This document shows positions 35,802 to 48,841 of a DNA stretch of 64,000 bases, piece by piece. Source of the stretch: Cololabis saira (Eukaryota > Chordata > Actinopteri > Beloniformes > Belonidae); the NCBI RefSeq assembly GCF_033807715.1, contig NC_084607.1, forward strand, positions 1,785,199 to 1,849,198, in the 5' to 3' direction. The notes under the pieces were generated by a model that was given only the letters and a program-made list of their open reading frames with translations, did no database searches and was not told the origin of the DNA. A program made the translations under genes and the position numbers. Within the stretch, counting starts at the first letter, position 1. Each line of letters begins with the position of its first letter.

Positions 35802-37797
35802 ATGAGCGGACCTCAGCAAACCTCCATGAGCCATTTCTTTCCTGGTTGTTCGAGTAAAAGAAATGGTGATGAACAAGTGGAAAATCCTACCAAAAAGAAA
35901 AGCAAAAGCTTTAATCGCAAGTACGACATTATGTACTGTATATAAAATATGGATTTGTTGCAGCGGGCGATTTGGAGGCGCTAAACCTACTATGTATTTT
36001 ATGTGGAGAAACGCTCGCCAACGAAGCAATGAAGCCATCCAAGCTCCAAAGACACTTAAATACAAAACATCCTTCTCTCAAAGACAAACCAGTGGATTTT
36101 TTCGAAAGGAAAAAACGTGAGTTAGATTTGCAGAAGCAAGTTTTAAAGGCCACAACATCAGCTAACGTCGCTGCAACGAGGGTTTCATATCTCGTTGCTC
36201 ACCGGATTGCAAAAGCTAAAAAGCCCTTTACAATTGGAGAGGAGCTAATACTGCCCGCTGCAAAAGACATCTGCCTCGAACTTTTGGGGGAAAATGCAGG
36301 TGGCATAGTGGGAAAGGTTCCACTTTCCAACAATACTGTTGCAAGGAGAATTGATGACATTGCCGAGGATATTGAGGGACAATTGCTGGACAGAATAAAA
36401 GCATCTCCGTGGTATGCAATACAAATGGACGAATCTACTGATGTGGAAAATAAAGCAATGATGTTGGTGTACGTCCGATATGTGTATCAAGATGAGGTGC
36501 ATGAAGATTTACTCTGTTGTCTTTCACTTCCGAGCTCAACCACCGGCTCCGAAATATTCAGAGTGTTGAACGAATACGCTGCAGGCAAACTGGATTGGGC
36601 GTTTTGTGTCGGGGTCTGTACTGACGGGGCTGCCGCGATGACTGGCCGGTTGCCCGGGTTCACTGCCAAGCTGAAAGAAGTGGCGCCGGAATGTGAGTCG
36701 ACTCACTGCATGATTCACCGCGAGATGCTGGCAAGTAAGAAAATGTCCCCTGAACTCCACACAGTCCTGAACAACACAATACGGGTCATTAACTACATCA
36801 AAGCCCATGCCCTGAATTCGCGGATGTTCGAGAAGCAGACTGGATGTGAGGAATACCCTGCGCGTCTCACTGTCTCCTATCACGCCCATTGTATGACGTC
36901 CTTGTGATCGGCAAACAGGCCCAGGGGTATCACTGACACTAATTTCAGTAAGTTATTAACTACATCAAAGCCCATGCCCTGAATTCGCGGATGTTTGAAC
37001 TATTGTGCGAGGACATGGATGCCGATTACAAGCGCCTTCTTCTACATACAGAGGTTAGGTGGCTGTCGAAAGGAAATGCCTTAACCACAGTGTTCGAGTT
37101 AAGGGAGCAGTTACAGAAATTCCTCTACGACCGACAGTCACCATTAGCAGCGCATTTTAGTGACGAGAGCTGGCTCGCAAAACTCGCATATTTGAGCGAC
37201 ATGTTCATGGCCTTGAATGGCTTAAATCTGACGATGCAGGGGAGGATGGCTGATACATTCAGACTTGAAGACAAAATCGCCGGATTCAAAGCCAAACTGG
37301 CAACCTGGGCACAGCGCGTCAACCGGGGTGTTTTTGACATGTTCAACAACTTGTCCAGCTTTTCGGAAGAGCCAGAGGGACTTGGCGAGGTGATACACAG
37401 CCACCTGACATCACTGTCCGATGCGTTTGTGCGCTATTTTCCATCTGCAAAGGACCCGAGGAATGGCAAAGGATGGATGCGTGATCCATTTCAAAACGAC
37501 GATGGTCGAGACCGGCTCCCATCACAACAAGACGAGCAGCTGATTGACCTCAGGAATGACGGAGGACTGAAAACACTCTTTGATTCAACATCACTGTCAT
37601 CCTTCTGGATCAAAGCATCAGGAGAATACATCGTGATCAGCATGCTCGCTCCGAAGACGCTGCTCCCGTTCCCAACGTCGTATTTGTGCGAGGCAGGGTT
37701 TTCTGCCATGACCATCACTAAGACCAGACTTAGAAGCAGACTGGACGTGAGGAATACCCTGCGCGTCTCACTGTCTCCTATCACGCCCATTGTATGA
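35802..37797 (+). pseudogene. hAT (ZBED5/SCAND3-like) transposase, broken
   Basis: The ATG at 35802 opens MSGPQQTSMSHFFPG. A BED-like finger (CILCGETLANEAMKPSKLQR, then HLNTKHP) and the RNase-H-fold core (MDESTDVENKAMMLVYVRYV, CTDGAAAMTGRLPGF, THCMIHREML) follow, with the C-terminal FPTSYLCEAGFSAMTITKTR before a stop at 37795-37797. Two lesions disable it. A 2-bp slippage in a TATATA run near 35938 shifts the frame. At 36831-36955 a 125-bp copy of the gene's own 3' end (37732-37856) is spliced into the middle, bringing an early stop, followed by a 41-bp repeat of upstream coding sequence (36955-36995 copies 36788-36828). The rest is open. This family is cut-and-paste and often domesticated, but these breaks argue against a host gene. 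Confidence 0.9.
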
Positions 37798-37939
37798 CGT
37801 CCTTGTGACCGGCAAACAGGCCCAGGGGTCTCACTGACACTAATTTCAGTAAGTTAGTCATTAGTTTAAAGTTGTTTGTTTTGTTTTGTATCCTGGTTTT
37901 GAACATTGTGTTTGTTTTGGATGCATAATTCATTCTTCA

Positions 37940-38492
37940 TTCTGACGTACTCCATTACAGTCTGGTACGGCAGCTGCACTGCTGCGGACAGAGGAAGGCT
38001 GCAGAGGGTGGTGAAAGCAGCGCAGAGGATCATCGGCTGACCTCTCCCTCCCCTCACGGACATTTACACCTCCCGCTGCCTCAGCAGAGCCACTAACATC
38101 ATTAAAGACAGCTCCCACCCCGGCTCTGACCTGTTTGACCTGCTGCCTTCAGGAAGACGACAGAGTCATCAGGTCAAAAACAAACAGACCTTTAAAACAT
38201 TTTTTCCCCCAAAGCCATAATCACCCTGAACAACTTGTGAATTATCCTCGTTACTGTCTTTTTTAACTGTGCAATACTTCTCCCGGACGTGCAATATTCC
38301 TACATGTGTATATACTGTCATCTGTAAAAAAAAAAAAAAAGATTCAAATGCACCTTAACCTTTTTTATATTATTTATATTTCTTATTGTTTGCACTATTG
38401 TTATTTGTCTTGCACTGGAGAGGTGATGCTGCTTCAAATCTCACTGTACCCAGGTACACTGACAATAAAGTATTCTGATTCTGATTCTAATT
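37940..38492 (+). mobile_element. LINE 3' fragment (Rex1/CR1-L2-like)
   Basis: The frame reads TYSITVWYGSCTAADRGRLQ, RVVKAAQRIIG, and after a stop DIYTSRCLSRATNIIKDSSH. This is the typical C-terminus of a fish non-LTR reverse transcriptase. The 3' UTR ends AATAAAGTATTCTGATTCTG with a repeated ATTCTG tail. It is 5'-truncated. Confidence 0.85.
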
Positions 38493-39028
38493 GCATATTG
38501 TTAATGGAACCGCAGGAATAACATCTGACAAGTCTTGTGTACAGCTAAATAGGAACTGTACCAATATACCGTCAATCAATAAGTTTATGATCACATTCAA
38601 ACTGTTCTGTTTTTGTTGGTCTGGGCAAGTATATTCTTGTGTGGTTTGGTTTTAGATTTTACAAAATTTGTTAAGCGTGATCTCTACATTTACTTTTAGA
38701 AATGATAGGCTGTAATCACTGGGTGAGTTGCTTATTGAAATAATATTAATGTCTTTAGCAATAAAAAGGGGCCAAAATGTTGCGGCGGTCTGGCAATTGA
38801 AATAGGCTGTTATTTTCGTAAAATTTGTGTTTGTCGCCACCTGTTGGTGGATAAATATATGCACCTGAAACCATTGTAAAGTTAGTAAAACAATGATAGC
38901 CTGCATTTTAAAATGCATTGTTTTTTTCTAAAATGTTTATTAAAATTGACATAAATCGTCAAACGGTCCCTGAGCTTTTTGTTTATACTTCTGCTGGTCT
39001 TTGGCACAAAAAAGGTTGGGAAGCCCTG
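38493..39028. mobile_element. Right end of a hAT element (terminus GGTTGGGAAGCCCTG)
   Basis: The sequence ends GGTTGGGAAGCCCTG at 39014-39028, a hAT-type terminus (inverse CAGGGCTTCCCAACC), directly followed by satellite sequence ATCTAGAGGGC. It is probably the 3' end of the element that carried the transposase at 35802-37797. The left terminus was not found. Confidence 0.6.
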
Positions 39029-39225
39029 ATCTAGAGGGCAAAAAAATGCAGTATTTTATATGTCCACTAGAGGGCAAATAAATGCATTTAAATTCAGTAA
39101 CTAATATATATCCACTAGAGGGCAAATAAGTCATTTTAATGCAGTAATTATTATGTCCACTAGAGGGCAAATAATTCATTCTATTGCAGTAATTAATATG
39201 TCCAGTAGAGGGCAAATAAATGCTT
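39029..39225. repeat. Satellite array, right remnant
   Basis: Four to five more monomers with the CCACTAGAGGGC box occur in the same orientation as the main array. This shows that 32081-39028 was inserted into the satellite. Confidence 0.93.
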
Positions 39226-39606
39226 TTTTTTCTGCACACATATTAATGGTTAATATTGTTGTGCAACACAGAGGGGCTTTAGCTGATCCAGTTATCGAAG
39301 GTTATTAATAATTTTATTCAAGAATTATTAATAATTAATAAAGTCGACTATTTATCAAATTGAATTATCAAAATGATACAAAAATCCTCGGGGCACCACC
39401 CTGTTCCTTAAGCAGGGAAATGATAACTTTTACAGCAGAATATCAGTCTCAGAAATTAAGTTTTTTTTTTCTAGTATACAGTAATTGAAGGGTGAGATTC
39501 GAGCACTGAGCTCTGTCAAACAAATCAATTGTGACCAAACTTGTATGAAACAACACAAACGACTCATTAAAAATCAATCGGGAATTTATGACTGAGGGGA
39601 GCGACT

Positions 39607-39643
<37 letters not shown>

Positions 39644-41038
39644 GGGGGGGGGGGTTAGTACGAGAGGAAGAGAGAGCGATACAGAAGAAAAGTAAAATAG
39701 TAGACACTTTTAAATAATTTCTCACTACCAGAAACCCAAGACCTTCTGATCTTTCCCACACAGAAATGCCCCACGGTGAAACTAAACTTCACACGTGCGC
39801 TCTGGTCATTCAACCGGGAAATTTAGAAGGCCCTTGTTTTCGGTTGTCGAGAAGCATGTCATAACGATCCAGCAATGTGGATGCAGCCGTAGACAAATAA
39901 GAAGATAAACAAAACACTTAAGTTAATAAACACAACTATGACGGGATCAGCAGTCCAGCTCACAGCGTAAACTAACTTTTAAAGTGTTTTACTAAGTTTT
40001 CTCTGCCCAGACACCAAAAACAGCCTCTTACGTGAACCTTTGCAGTTGAAGAAAAAAAGGGTTCCTTGGGGAACAGCAGGGGATCCTGATAAACCGGCTA
40101 TCACTCCCTCCTGTGTCCTTGCTGTGGATGAGGGGATAGCAGCTGGGCACAGCATTTGGCTTCCTTCAACTTCGGATCGGCGTCGCGTTCACGTCGAGGC
40201 AATGCAGGGTCCCTAGTTGGCTTTCTGGGCTCGGAACTGCGTGGGTCGCTCGTGCAGCGCTGCAACACGGACGCTCCTTCGTTCACGAAGGAGAAAGCCG
40301 GCCCTTGGCTGGCTCCCTGGTGCTACAGCAGAGACCTGTGGGTGAGAAGGAAGAAGCAGAAAAAGGAGAGAAGAGGCCGGAGAGAGGGGGGCCTTCTCTT
40401 TTATAGCTGCGCACAGGAAGTTGATGCCCCTTCCTGCAGCTTGGGGTCCTTGTCCAATCAGGGGTGGGTTCCTTATCACAAAAGGGGGCCACATAGGCAA
40501 ATCCTGGTGTCCATGGGGTTTTCCGTTGTTCCAAGCTGTGTGGGCATGGTGTCGTAAACTTTAGTCCTGGCTTCGGACTGCGGAAATTTCCACCCCCCCC
40601 TTTGTTCTCCAGACCAAGCTCGTATGATAATGAGGCTCTGCGCTGATTGGCTCCCTGAATGACGTGTAGCAGGGGAGGAGCATAAGCCTGGCATTCAGTT
40701 ACACGGATCTTAAAGCCTTATTTACGGTTCTGCGTTAAATCGACGCGTACCCTACGCCGCAGGCTCTGCGTTGGTGTCAGGCGTCAGTCAGGCGGGGGGA
40801 GCAGACCCTGCAGAATTCCATGGTATTTTATCTTCCCTGTGCTGGCAGGGTGAGGGGAGACCACTTTATATATGTTAAAACAAGAAAAAACGTGTTTTTC
40901 ATAATAGGTCCCCTTTAAGTGTCTGCTCAGTTGCTTTTGACTCAATATTAAAATGTAGTGTTAAATAAAGGGAATTGTTAAACAGAATGAGGGCAGTACA
41001 ACACAGACTTCACTTATCTAGTGTGAATCAGCTGAACG
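39226..41038. other. Unclassified, possible minus-strand LTR-like region
   Basis: (GT)n then poly-G is at 39609-39654. On the minus strand a TATA-like CTATAAAAGAG (40396-40406) is followed by leader-like sequence, which could be an LTR or other promoter, but the ends are not identified. The 133-residue frame at 40156-40557 has no recognisable features. A degenerate half of palindromic MITE A is at 40711-40775. Confidence 0.35.
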
Positions 41039-41430
41039 AAATACAGATGTCTTGGTGTCATTTTAGAATTATTGCAGGTCCAGAGGTAATTTAAATCCAG
41101 CATGAATAGTACATGGTGATAAAAACCACATGACAAACGCACTACTGTGTGACTCTTTTCTAATATTCTGACACTGATGTCTTGTTGTGAGTTTGCAGTA
41201 AGCAGGAAGCTGAAATCAAGCAGGCAAACAAACTTTTTTTATTTAAATGATGGAACAATGGAACATAAACTGGTGAATTATCAAATTTAAACACATTTTC
41301 CAGTTGAAACTGAAAACAAAACTCCAGTTCTTTTTTTCAGAACAACATAACATGTCTAAATTGGTACTAAATTGGTTTAACTGAGCTCTCCAAGTAAAAG
41401 CTGCCCCACACTGATCACAGACATAATTTT

Positions 41431-42531
41431 TTATCTAGTGTGAATACGCTGATGACTCCTTAGATGACCTTGTTGAGTAAAAGCTGCCCCACACTGATCA
41501 CATCTGTAAGGCTTAAATCCAGTGTGAATACGCTGATGACTCCTTAGACTACCTTGTTGGGTAAAAGCTGCCCCACACTGATCACATCTGTAAGGCTTAA
41601 ATCCAGTGTGAATACGCTGATGACGCCTTAGATTACCTGACTTGGTAAAAGCTGCCCCACACTGATCACATCTGTAAGGTTTATCCCCAGTGTGAATACG
41701 TTGATGACTCCTTAGATGACCTTGTTCAGTAAAAGCTGCCCCACACTGATCACATCTGTAAGGCTTAAATCCAGTGTGAATACGCTGATGACTCCTTAGA
41801 CTACCTTGGTGGGTAAAAGCAGCCCCACACTGATCACATTTGTACGGCTTTTCTCCAGTGTGAATACGCTGATGACTCCTTAGACTACCTTGTTCGGTAA
41901 AAGCTGCCCCACACTGATCACATTTGTACGGCTTATCCCCAGTGTGGATACGCTGATGACTCCTTAGATGACCTGACATGGTAAAAGCTGCCCCACACTG
42001 ATCACATCTGTAAGGCTTATCCCCAGTGTGAATACGCTGATGACTCCTTAGATGACCTTGTTCGGTAAAAGCTGCCCCACACTGATCACATTTGTACGGC
42101 TTTTCTCCAGTGTGAATACGCTGATGACTCCTTAGATGACCTGACGTGGTAAAAGCTCGCCCACATTGATCACATCTGTAAGGCTTATCCCCAGTGTGAA
42201 TACGCTGATGACGCCTTAGGTGACCTTGTTCGGTAAAAGCTGCCCCACACTGATCACATTTGTACGGCTTTTCTCCAGTGTGGATACGCTGATGACTCCT
42301 TAAAATACTTGACGTGGTAAAAGCTGCCCCACACTGATCACATCTGTAAGGCTTATCCCCAGTGTGAATATGCTGATGACGCCTTAGATGATCTTGTCGG
42401 GTAAATGCTGCCCCACACTGATCACAGGTGTACGGCTTCTCTTCAGTATGAATCCTCTTTCGGACCTTCAGACCTGGTGAAGTGGTGAGGACTTTATCCC
42501 TCCTATTTTTTCTCTGTTTGGCTTTATGTTT
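41431..42531 (-). CDS. C2H2 zinc-finger protein, terminal exon with 12 fingers
   Basis: This is an open 367-codon terminal exon. It starts at a good acceptor (pyrimidine run then TTACAG, AG at 42532-42533) and ends at a TAA at 41431-41433. After a basic stretch (KHKAKQRKNRRDKVL) come twelve 28-residue C2H2 fingers of the form CDQCGAAFT-xxxx-LRSHQRIH. They are joined by TGEKP, TGDKP or TGFKP linkers. Recognition helices vary little (EQGSLRS, QQGHLRS, TSSILRS, RQDHLRR, KSGNLRR, MSGHLRS). A nuclear DNA-binding role is expected from the family. There is no ATG at the exon start, so at least one upstream exon is needed. A possible donor GGGTGAGTAGC exists about 230 bp upstream of the acceptor, but no coding exon could be defined. 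A decayed thirteenth finger lies after the stop (about 41365-41425). Confidence 0.85.
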   Translation of the reverse strand, partial: KHKAKQRKNRRDKVLTTSPGLKVRKRIHTEEKPYTCDQCGAAFTRQDHLRRHQHIHTGDKPYRCDQCGAAFTTSSILRSHQRIHTGEKPYKCDQCGAAFTEQGHLRRHQRIHTGDKPYRCDQCGRAFTTSGHLRSHQRIHTGEKPYKCDQCGAAFTEQGHLRSHQRIHTGDKPYRCDQCGAAFTMSGHLRSHQRIHTGDKPYKCDQCGAAFTEQGSLRSHQRIHTGEKPYKCDQCGAAFTHQGSLRSHQRIHTGFKPYRCDQCGAAFTEQGHLRSHQRIHTGDKPYRCDQCGAAFTKSGNLRRHQRIHTGFKPYRCDQCGAAFTQQGSLRSHQRIHTGFKPYRCDQCGAAFTQQGHLRSHQRIHTR

Positions 42532-42972
42532 CTGTAAGGAAAGAGAAAAAGACTTAGATTCTGTTGTTGGTTGACCTGAGAAATCCTTTTTCAGTTCAAG
42601 TCAAGTGCTTTCTGTCATGATCGCAGTGAAACAATGAAGAGTTTTATGTCTGAGTGCTATGTTAAGCATGTTCTGTTATCAATGGCTCTTGACAGCCAGA
42701 AATATTCACATAAAACATCTCAATATGTCAAAACAAAAGTATGAAGGGGTAAAGCTACTCACCCTCAGAACAAAATCATAAATTGTTTATAGAAATTCCA
42801 CTGAAAAGATGTGGGGATTAATGGTGTAATTTTTGTAGAGCAAATGTTCAGATTTTGGCCGTTGTTTGTATTGTTGATGTTTCAATCTCTGTGAGCTGGT
42901 CAGGTTGAAAATCTATTTTTACAGAGATGGACATTTTTTTAGCACATATGTTCAATATATGAAATAAATTGC

Positions 42973-43108
<136 letters not shown>

Positions 43109-43396
43109 GTCGGGGCTCGAAAATTCTGTTATGTACAAAAGACCTGGCAAAAAAGTTTGGGAACCACTGCAGCACCACAAAGACACAGCCTGAAAACTGG
43201 GCTGTCTTAAGTGTTGCATCCTTTGTTCAGGGCTTATGGACTAACTCAGTGAACCCAGCATGGATATTTTGTACCTTTGGAACTTTCATTTATTGAGGTG
43301 AAGTTTATTTGCTTTTATCTGATTTGAAGCCAATTTAAGGTGTTTTCATGTTTATTTAAAATTATATGTTCATTGTTACTACTACTACTGATGAGC

Positions 43397-43480
43397 CTTA
43401 AGGCTGAATTATGGTTCTGCGTCAACCCAACGCAGAGCACACGCCGTCACCGTGACGCCGTCGTGAACCCTTTGCACTTC
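43397..43480. mobile_element. Palindromic MITE (family A), half copy in left arm
   Basis: AAGGCTGAATTATGGTTCTG then CAACGCAGAGCACACGCCGT matches the left half of family A. The right arm has unrelated sequence at this position (56690-56822). Confidence 0.7.
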
Positions 43481-44439
43481 TCAGTCACTCCATTTTGCCG
43501 CGGTGCAGTACCCCCCGCGACCGCTAGTTTGCAATCTTTTCCTGAATGGTTTATCCGACTTTTCCGGTCACAGTGAATGAAAGAGATAAGGACAACTATT
43601 GTGCAAAAAAACAAAACAAAACAAACAAAAAAATAAATAAATCACACATACACGAAGAAAAGAGCGCTAAAAGTTCACGACTGCATGAATAAAAATACTT
43701 TTGAATTTGAATCCTATTCACTAATTCCCTGCCTACAGTCTACATCTATATTATATATTCGGACGTAGACAAGTTTAAAAGTCTCTTGGGAAGGTCACGT
43801 GTTTGTGTTTTCTGCTGCTCAGTTCAAAAATACTGAAAATGAAGAGGATCTAAGATGGCGGAGTGAGTGGCAGCATTTTTGCAGGCTCCGTTAAGAGGCA
43901 CTAATTAGTCCTTGAAAATATTTTTTTTTTGGCAACAACCCAAACTTTTTTACTTGGACATCGTTAATCACTTAAATTTACCAAAACAAAGCACACTTCT
44001 TAAAGCTTTCTCTTTAGACAATTAAGAAGACTGTCTGCGAGTAGATCTGTTCTGGGTCTCTGGAAAGCGCCTAGAGACAAATTTTGTTGTATTAGACGCT
44101 GTATAAATACAATGGAATTGAATCTGGGGCAGACATGCATACCTGCCAACATTGGACTGTGAAAAAGAGGGAGATTTTCTGGGGTAGCGCTTGGAATGCT
44201 CCACTCACAACATCCCCACCCTGATATAAACAAGACCACTTTTAATGAGCTTTAAATCCATAGCTACGATGAAATGTGCTAAAATGTACCTCCCAAAATG
44301 ACTCTACAGCCTTCTTGGAGCCAAATATGTTTAATATTAATAACAATAAAATTGTACATACAATAATAACAAAAAACAATGCTGTCAATAATGTCATCTT
44401 CTAAACCACACACATACTGAATCAGCACTGAGGTGGTGG

Positions 44440-44440
44440 T

Positions 44441-44524
<84 letters not shown>

Positions 44525-44590
44525 CGTGGGGGCGTGTGTGTGTGTGTGTGCGTGGGGGCGTGTGTGTGTGTGTGTGTGTGTGTGCGTGTG
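44440..44590. repeat. (GT)n tract with GCGTGGGGGC interruptions
   Basis: This is about 150 bp of GT repeats interrupted by GCGTGGGGGCG twice. It directly precedes the LINE 3' end. Confidence 0.96.
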
Positions 44591-45131
44591 TAAGATAAGA
44601 TAAGATAAGAAGTCCTTTAATAGTCCCCCAGAGGGGAAATTTCCAGATTACAGCAGCAAAGGGGATAGTGCAAAACACAAGAGGCATCAATATCACACAA
44701 TAATAATAATAATAATAATAATAAAAAACACTATAAACAGTATATACAATAATTATAATAATAAGAAGAAGGAGAATAAAAATAGTAATAAATAAAAAAA
44801 TACTAGTATACAAAAAGAAAAACAGATGGATATTTACAGATGTTATTTATGCACGTTGCAGAGAATGGTATTGCACATTATTTTCCGGTTTGTATATTTA
44901 TTGTCAGGATTGTTTGTGGTCTACTGTGAGCAGTGCTGGTTGTGTAGTCTCATAGCTGCAGGGAGGAAGGACGTTCTGTAGCGCTCCTTCACACACCTAG
45001 GGTGAAGGAGCCTGTCGCTGAAGGAGCTCTTCAGCGCTCTGAAGGTCCTTCATGGGGTGGGAGTCCTTCTCCATCATGGATGACAGCTTAGCCATCATCT
45101 TCCTCTCTTCCACCACCTGCACTGTGTCCAG
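44591..45131 (-). mobile_element. LINE 3' fragment, minus strand
   Basis: In minus orientation the element ends in a TATCTTATCTTATC tail (44591-44610). The coding side (about 44930-45130) matches the LINE at 63540-63770 block by block (CTGGTTGT...TCTCATAGCTGCAGGGAGGA, CATCATGGATGACAGCTTAG). This is the Rex1/L2-like family, truncated by a GT run. Confidence 0.8.
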
Positions 45132-45137
45132 AGAGAG

Positions 45138-45520
<383 letters not shown>

Positions 45521-46392
45521 TGTAAAGCTTTCCTCTTTCCCTAGAAGGCCCCAGAACCAGAACCAGAATCAACTCTCTCTTCCTGTGGGAGATCCTTGCT
45601 TACTATGACTTGATACTCCACCAACTCTTCCCTCAGCTTTTTTTCAAAGCATTTTCTCAAATAAAACAAATTTTCAAATAACAAATTAACATATTTGAAC
45701 CATTTTCCAGACAATAAAATAACTGAGTCTGAAAGTCTGAAAAATGGTTCAAATGTGTTATTTTGTAACTTGAAAAATTTTAAATATGTTGATGTAAAAT
45801 ATGCTTTGCTGATGAGAAAATATGTTTCTCTATTTTTCTTATTTTTTTGAGGGGGGATATATATTGTTTTTCAGCACTACCTTGTTCTCTATAGCTGATA
45901 TAACATGGATTACTCCTATGTGGGATCAATAAAGTTCTTATTTTTGCCATCTGAGAAATTTAAATATATTATATTTGGTACCTAACTGTTTCCCAAGTAT
46001 ATTAGTGCGTGTGTGAATGAATAAATGTACGTACATTTCTTTGTAGAAAAGTGCTTAATGAAAATATGTCCATTTACTTGTATTAGTTTACAGCGCAGTC
46101 TTGCCACATCCAATATGGCTGCAGCGTCGACGTACGGCTCAGCGCTCGATGGGGCGTCTACGTAGCTTGGACGTAGGCGGTGACGTATGGCACGCAAGGC
46201 ACGTAGGACGGGTGCTTTTGGGTTGGGTTGCCAGGTTCTCAGGTACCACGACACATTAAACACCATTGACTCGTTTCACTTTAAAATCGGGAGATAAGTG
46301 GGAGAAATTACAAATCGGGAGCAGGGCGGGAGAAATGGTTGAAAATCGGGAGACTCCAGCATAAATCGGGAGTGTTGGCAGGTACGGACATG

Positions 46393-46725
46393 TCCGAACA
46401 CGACTACTCTAACTGCTCTCCAGGAGGCGTGTGGGGACAGTGATATCGAGGACATTGAGGTCGACGTAAACTCCTCTAAAGGAGGCAAACTTAATTTGAG
46501 TCATACGCCTAATAAAAGTCCACACGCAAAGAAAAATAGGGGGGAATAGGACGGTGAGGAAGAGGAGGCGACCAGCGCTGCTATTCTCCATGCAGTTATG
46601 GCTCTGACTGGAAAAGTGGATACGCAGACTGAACTGCTGAAAAGTCTCTTCGGTCCAGCTTATGCATTAACCACTTCAGGAATCTTCTGTCAGATCATAT
46701 TAGTAGTGAGATAATGTCTGCCTCC
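46393..46725 (+). pseudogene. L1 ORF1-like N-terminal fragment, left copy
   Basis: This is the inverted counterpart of 55942-56274. It shares the acidic and Ser-rich N-terminus (SDIEDIEVDVNSSKGGKLNL) and the heptad-like AAILHAVMALTGKVDTQTEL. A stop (GAATAG, near 46545) breaks the frame. L1 ORF1 identity is a weak inference from the coiled-coil-like KVDTQTELLKSL. Confidence 0.45.
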
Positions 46726-47337
46726 ACTGAACAACATTCGGCCGAACTGCATTCTCTCTGGTCCCCGATTATAGGCTTCATTACCTAGTGGAGGCGGGGG
46801 GGTGGTGATCCTGTAGCCCTTGGGGTTGGGGGCCGGCTTGGGGGGCTGGGGTGCGGGCCTCTGGTGGCCCCTGGGGGGCAGTGGTGTCAGCTAAGGATAC
46901 TTAGCGTTTGGAGGGGAGGGTCACTGTCAGTTTGATACCCTGACCTCCCCCTCCCTGTTTTTATTGCATTAATTACATACACTCAACACCAGGGGCGGGA
47001 GAGGGGCCCAAACCACCCGGGTTCCCTCGCTGGCCTGGGACAGGCGGGGCTCACCGCGCAGCCTGGGGTGCTACCTGGCGGTGCTACCTGGCGGTGCTGG
47101 ACCCCCCCGGGGAGGGGGAAACGGTGCTGGACCCCCTCGGGGAGGGAGAAACTGGGAGTGAATGTGCGTCTTTGTCGGTGAGAATGCGGTATGAAAGGGT
47201 CCTGCCATGGAGGAATTGGAACTCCATTGGCAGGACAACAACATTTAATAATTTATTTATTAATATTATTACAATACAAAGATGGTTATTAATACTAATA
47301 TTATCATCATTATTGTAGTTAGTATATTATATTATTA
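46726..47337. other. GC-rich sequence between arms, no gene
   Basis: The segment is G/C-rich with small direct repeats (GCTACCTGGCGGTGCTACCT; CCCCGGGGAGGG/CCCTCGGGGAGGG). From 47230 it becomes AT-rich. Open frames are short and lack family features. Confidence 0.5.
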
Positions 47338-48490
47338 GTGCCACGGCCCCCGGCCAGAGGCACTATTGTTATTCTGCGGGTTTATTATTCCTCATCTTCC
47401 GGCCAGTTTTTGGTTCGCTACTCCTCCTACAGCTTTGAGAAAACGCGAAAAGTAAAAACGTAGAAACGTGCGACTTAATCGGGAATCGTGTGCTATGACT
47501 TTTATAAGCAATTGGCGTGCACGTTTTTGCGCAGCGTGCACAAACGTGCGCGCTAAAACCCAATCCGGAATGCATTGGGAGAACTTTGGGGCCTCACCAC
47601 TCGCACACCGTTACTCGAAAAATTCTGAACCAAATTAGAAAGTTGTAGGCCCTGAATTTAACTACAGTCCTGTGGTTTTTCAGAGCGATGGCACAAATAG
47701 TTTTTGCACGAAGTGCAAAAACATTTCCAAATTTCCAAACTAATGGGGAGATCATTTTCCCATGTATTCCTATGGCGCCATTCAAAGCGGATGAGAGAAA
47801 AAAGACGAAATTCTCCTTATTTCTCAGTCACGTATCTTTCCCATACTTGCACGTAGAAATGTCATTCAAACTTCAAAACGGAGGAAAACTTCTCTTCTCT
47901 CTCTGAACCTGAACTGTTTTTTCCTAAAATGTACACTTTTCAAGATATGAGCGCTCAAGCGAGGACTGGAAACCACATTTTGTCAAATCTAGAGTGGGAG
48001 TTCTAATTCATTAGAGTGGAAGAGACTTACAAAAAATTAACATCATTTTTATTTGTAACTCGAGCTAACGGCCAAACCGTAAAAGCTAGAAAGATCATTT
48101 TTGGTCAGAATTTAGACATACATGTTGAGATTCAAATAATGTGACTTTGACAGGCGTGGTGTGCACAAAATTTGAACGGGGGGGCCAACAGACACGCCAA
48201 TTCCTGTCTCGCTCTCCATTAACTGCAATGTAAAAACACGTTTTCTTCAAAAAAATCTCATTTTTGTTTTTGCATTGCCGTTACCAACACATTTTAAGGA
48301 ATATCTGTATGAAAATAACATTTAGAGAATCTGCTAGGTTCTCTGTTTCTCAAAATGTTTTCGTTTTTCTGCTAAGAGCTACGGTTTCATCACAAGGTGA
48401 AGTTATTTGAGGCTTGTCAAAACCGAAAATCGTTTTTCGCGGGCTGAGTCATTCCCTCTCCCTCTGTATACAGTAGTAGGCTTCTGAACC
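47338..48490. repeat. Interspersed repeat beginning CCACGGCCCCCGGCCAGAGG
   Basis: This opening (CACGGCCCCCGGCC...GGCACTATTGTTATTCTGCG) is one I associate with a dispersed fish repeat. The body has no coding sequence. The right edge is uncertain. A fragment of the 6609-7710 repeat lies beyond it at 48725-48836. Confidence 0.5.
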
Positions 48491-48841
48491 TTTTTTTTTC
48501 AGGTTGTTGTTGCCCGGCAACCGGAGCTCAGCTGTACTGATTAGACTGACCCAGAACTGGTCACATGACCCAGTCAGTACAGACTTCATATAATATAACC
48601 TGGAAAATGGAGAAATCTGAACCCTGACCTTTTGACCTTACATGATCCCCAGTCCTGCTGGGAACAGGTTCATGGGATATATATGTATATTATTATTATT
48701 ATTATACATATAAATATTTACATTTGTATATTATATATACAAATTAGCCCCGCCCCTTTTTCTGATTGGCCGATACGTTATAGTCCAATATCTTTTGAAT
48801 GGTTTGACATACAGAGTCATGGGTGATGTCATATTACTCTG

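Noticed and set aside
40156..40557. 133-codon plus-strand frame beginning MASFNFGSASRS
   Set aside because: No recognisable domain. It overlaps equal-length antisense frames and sits in a repeat-like, possibly LTR, region. Treated as chance.
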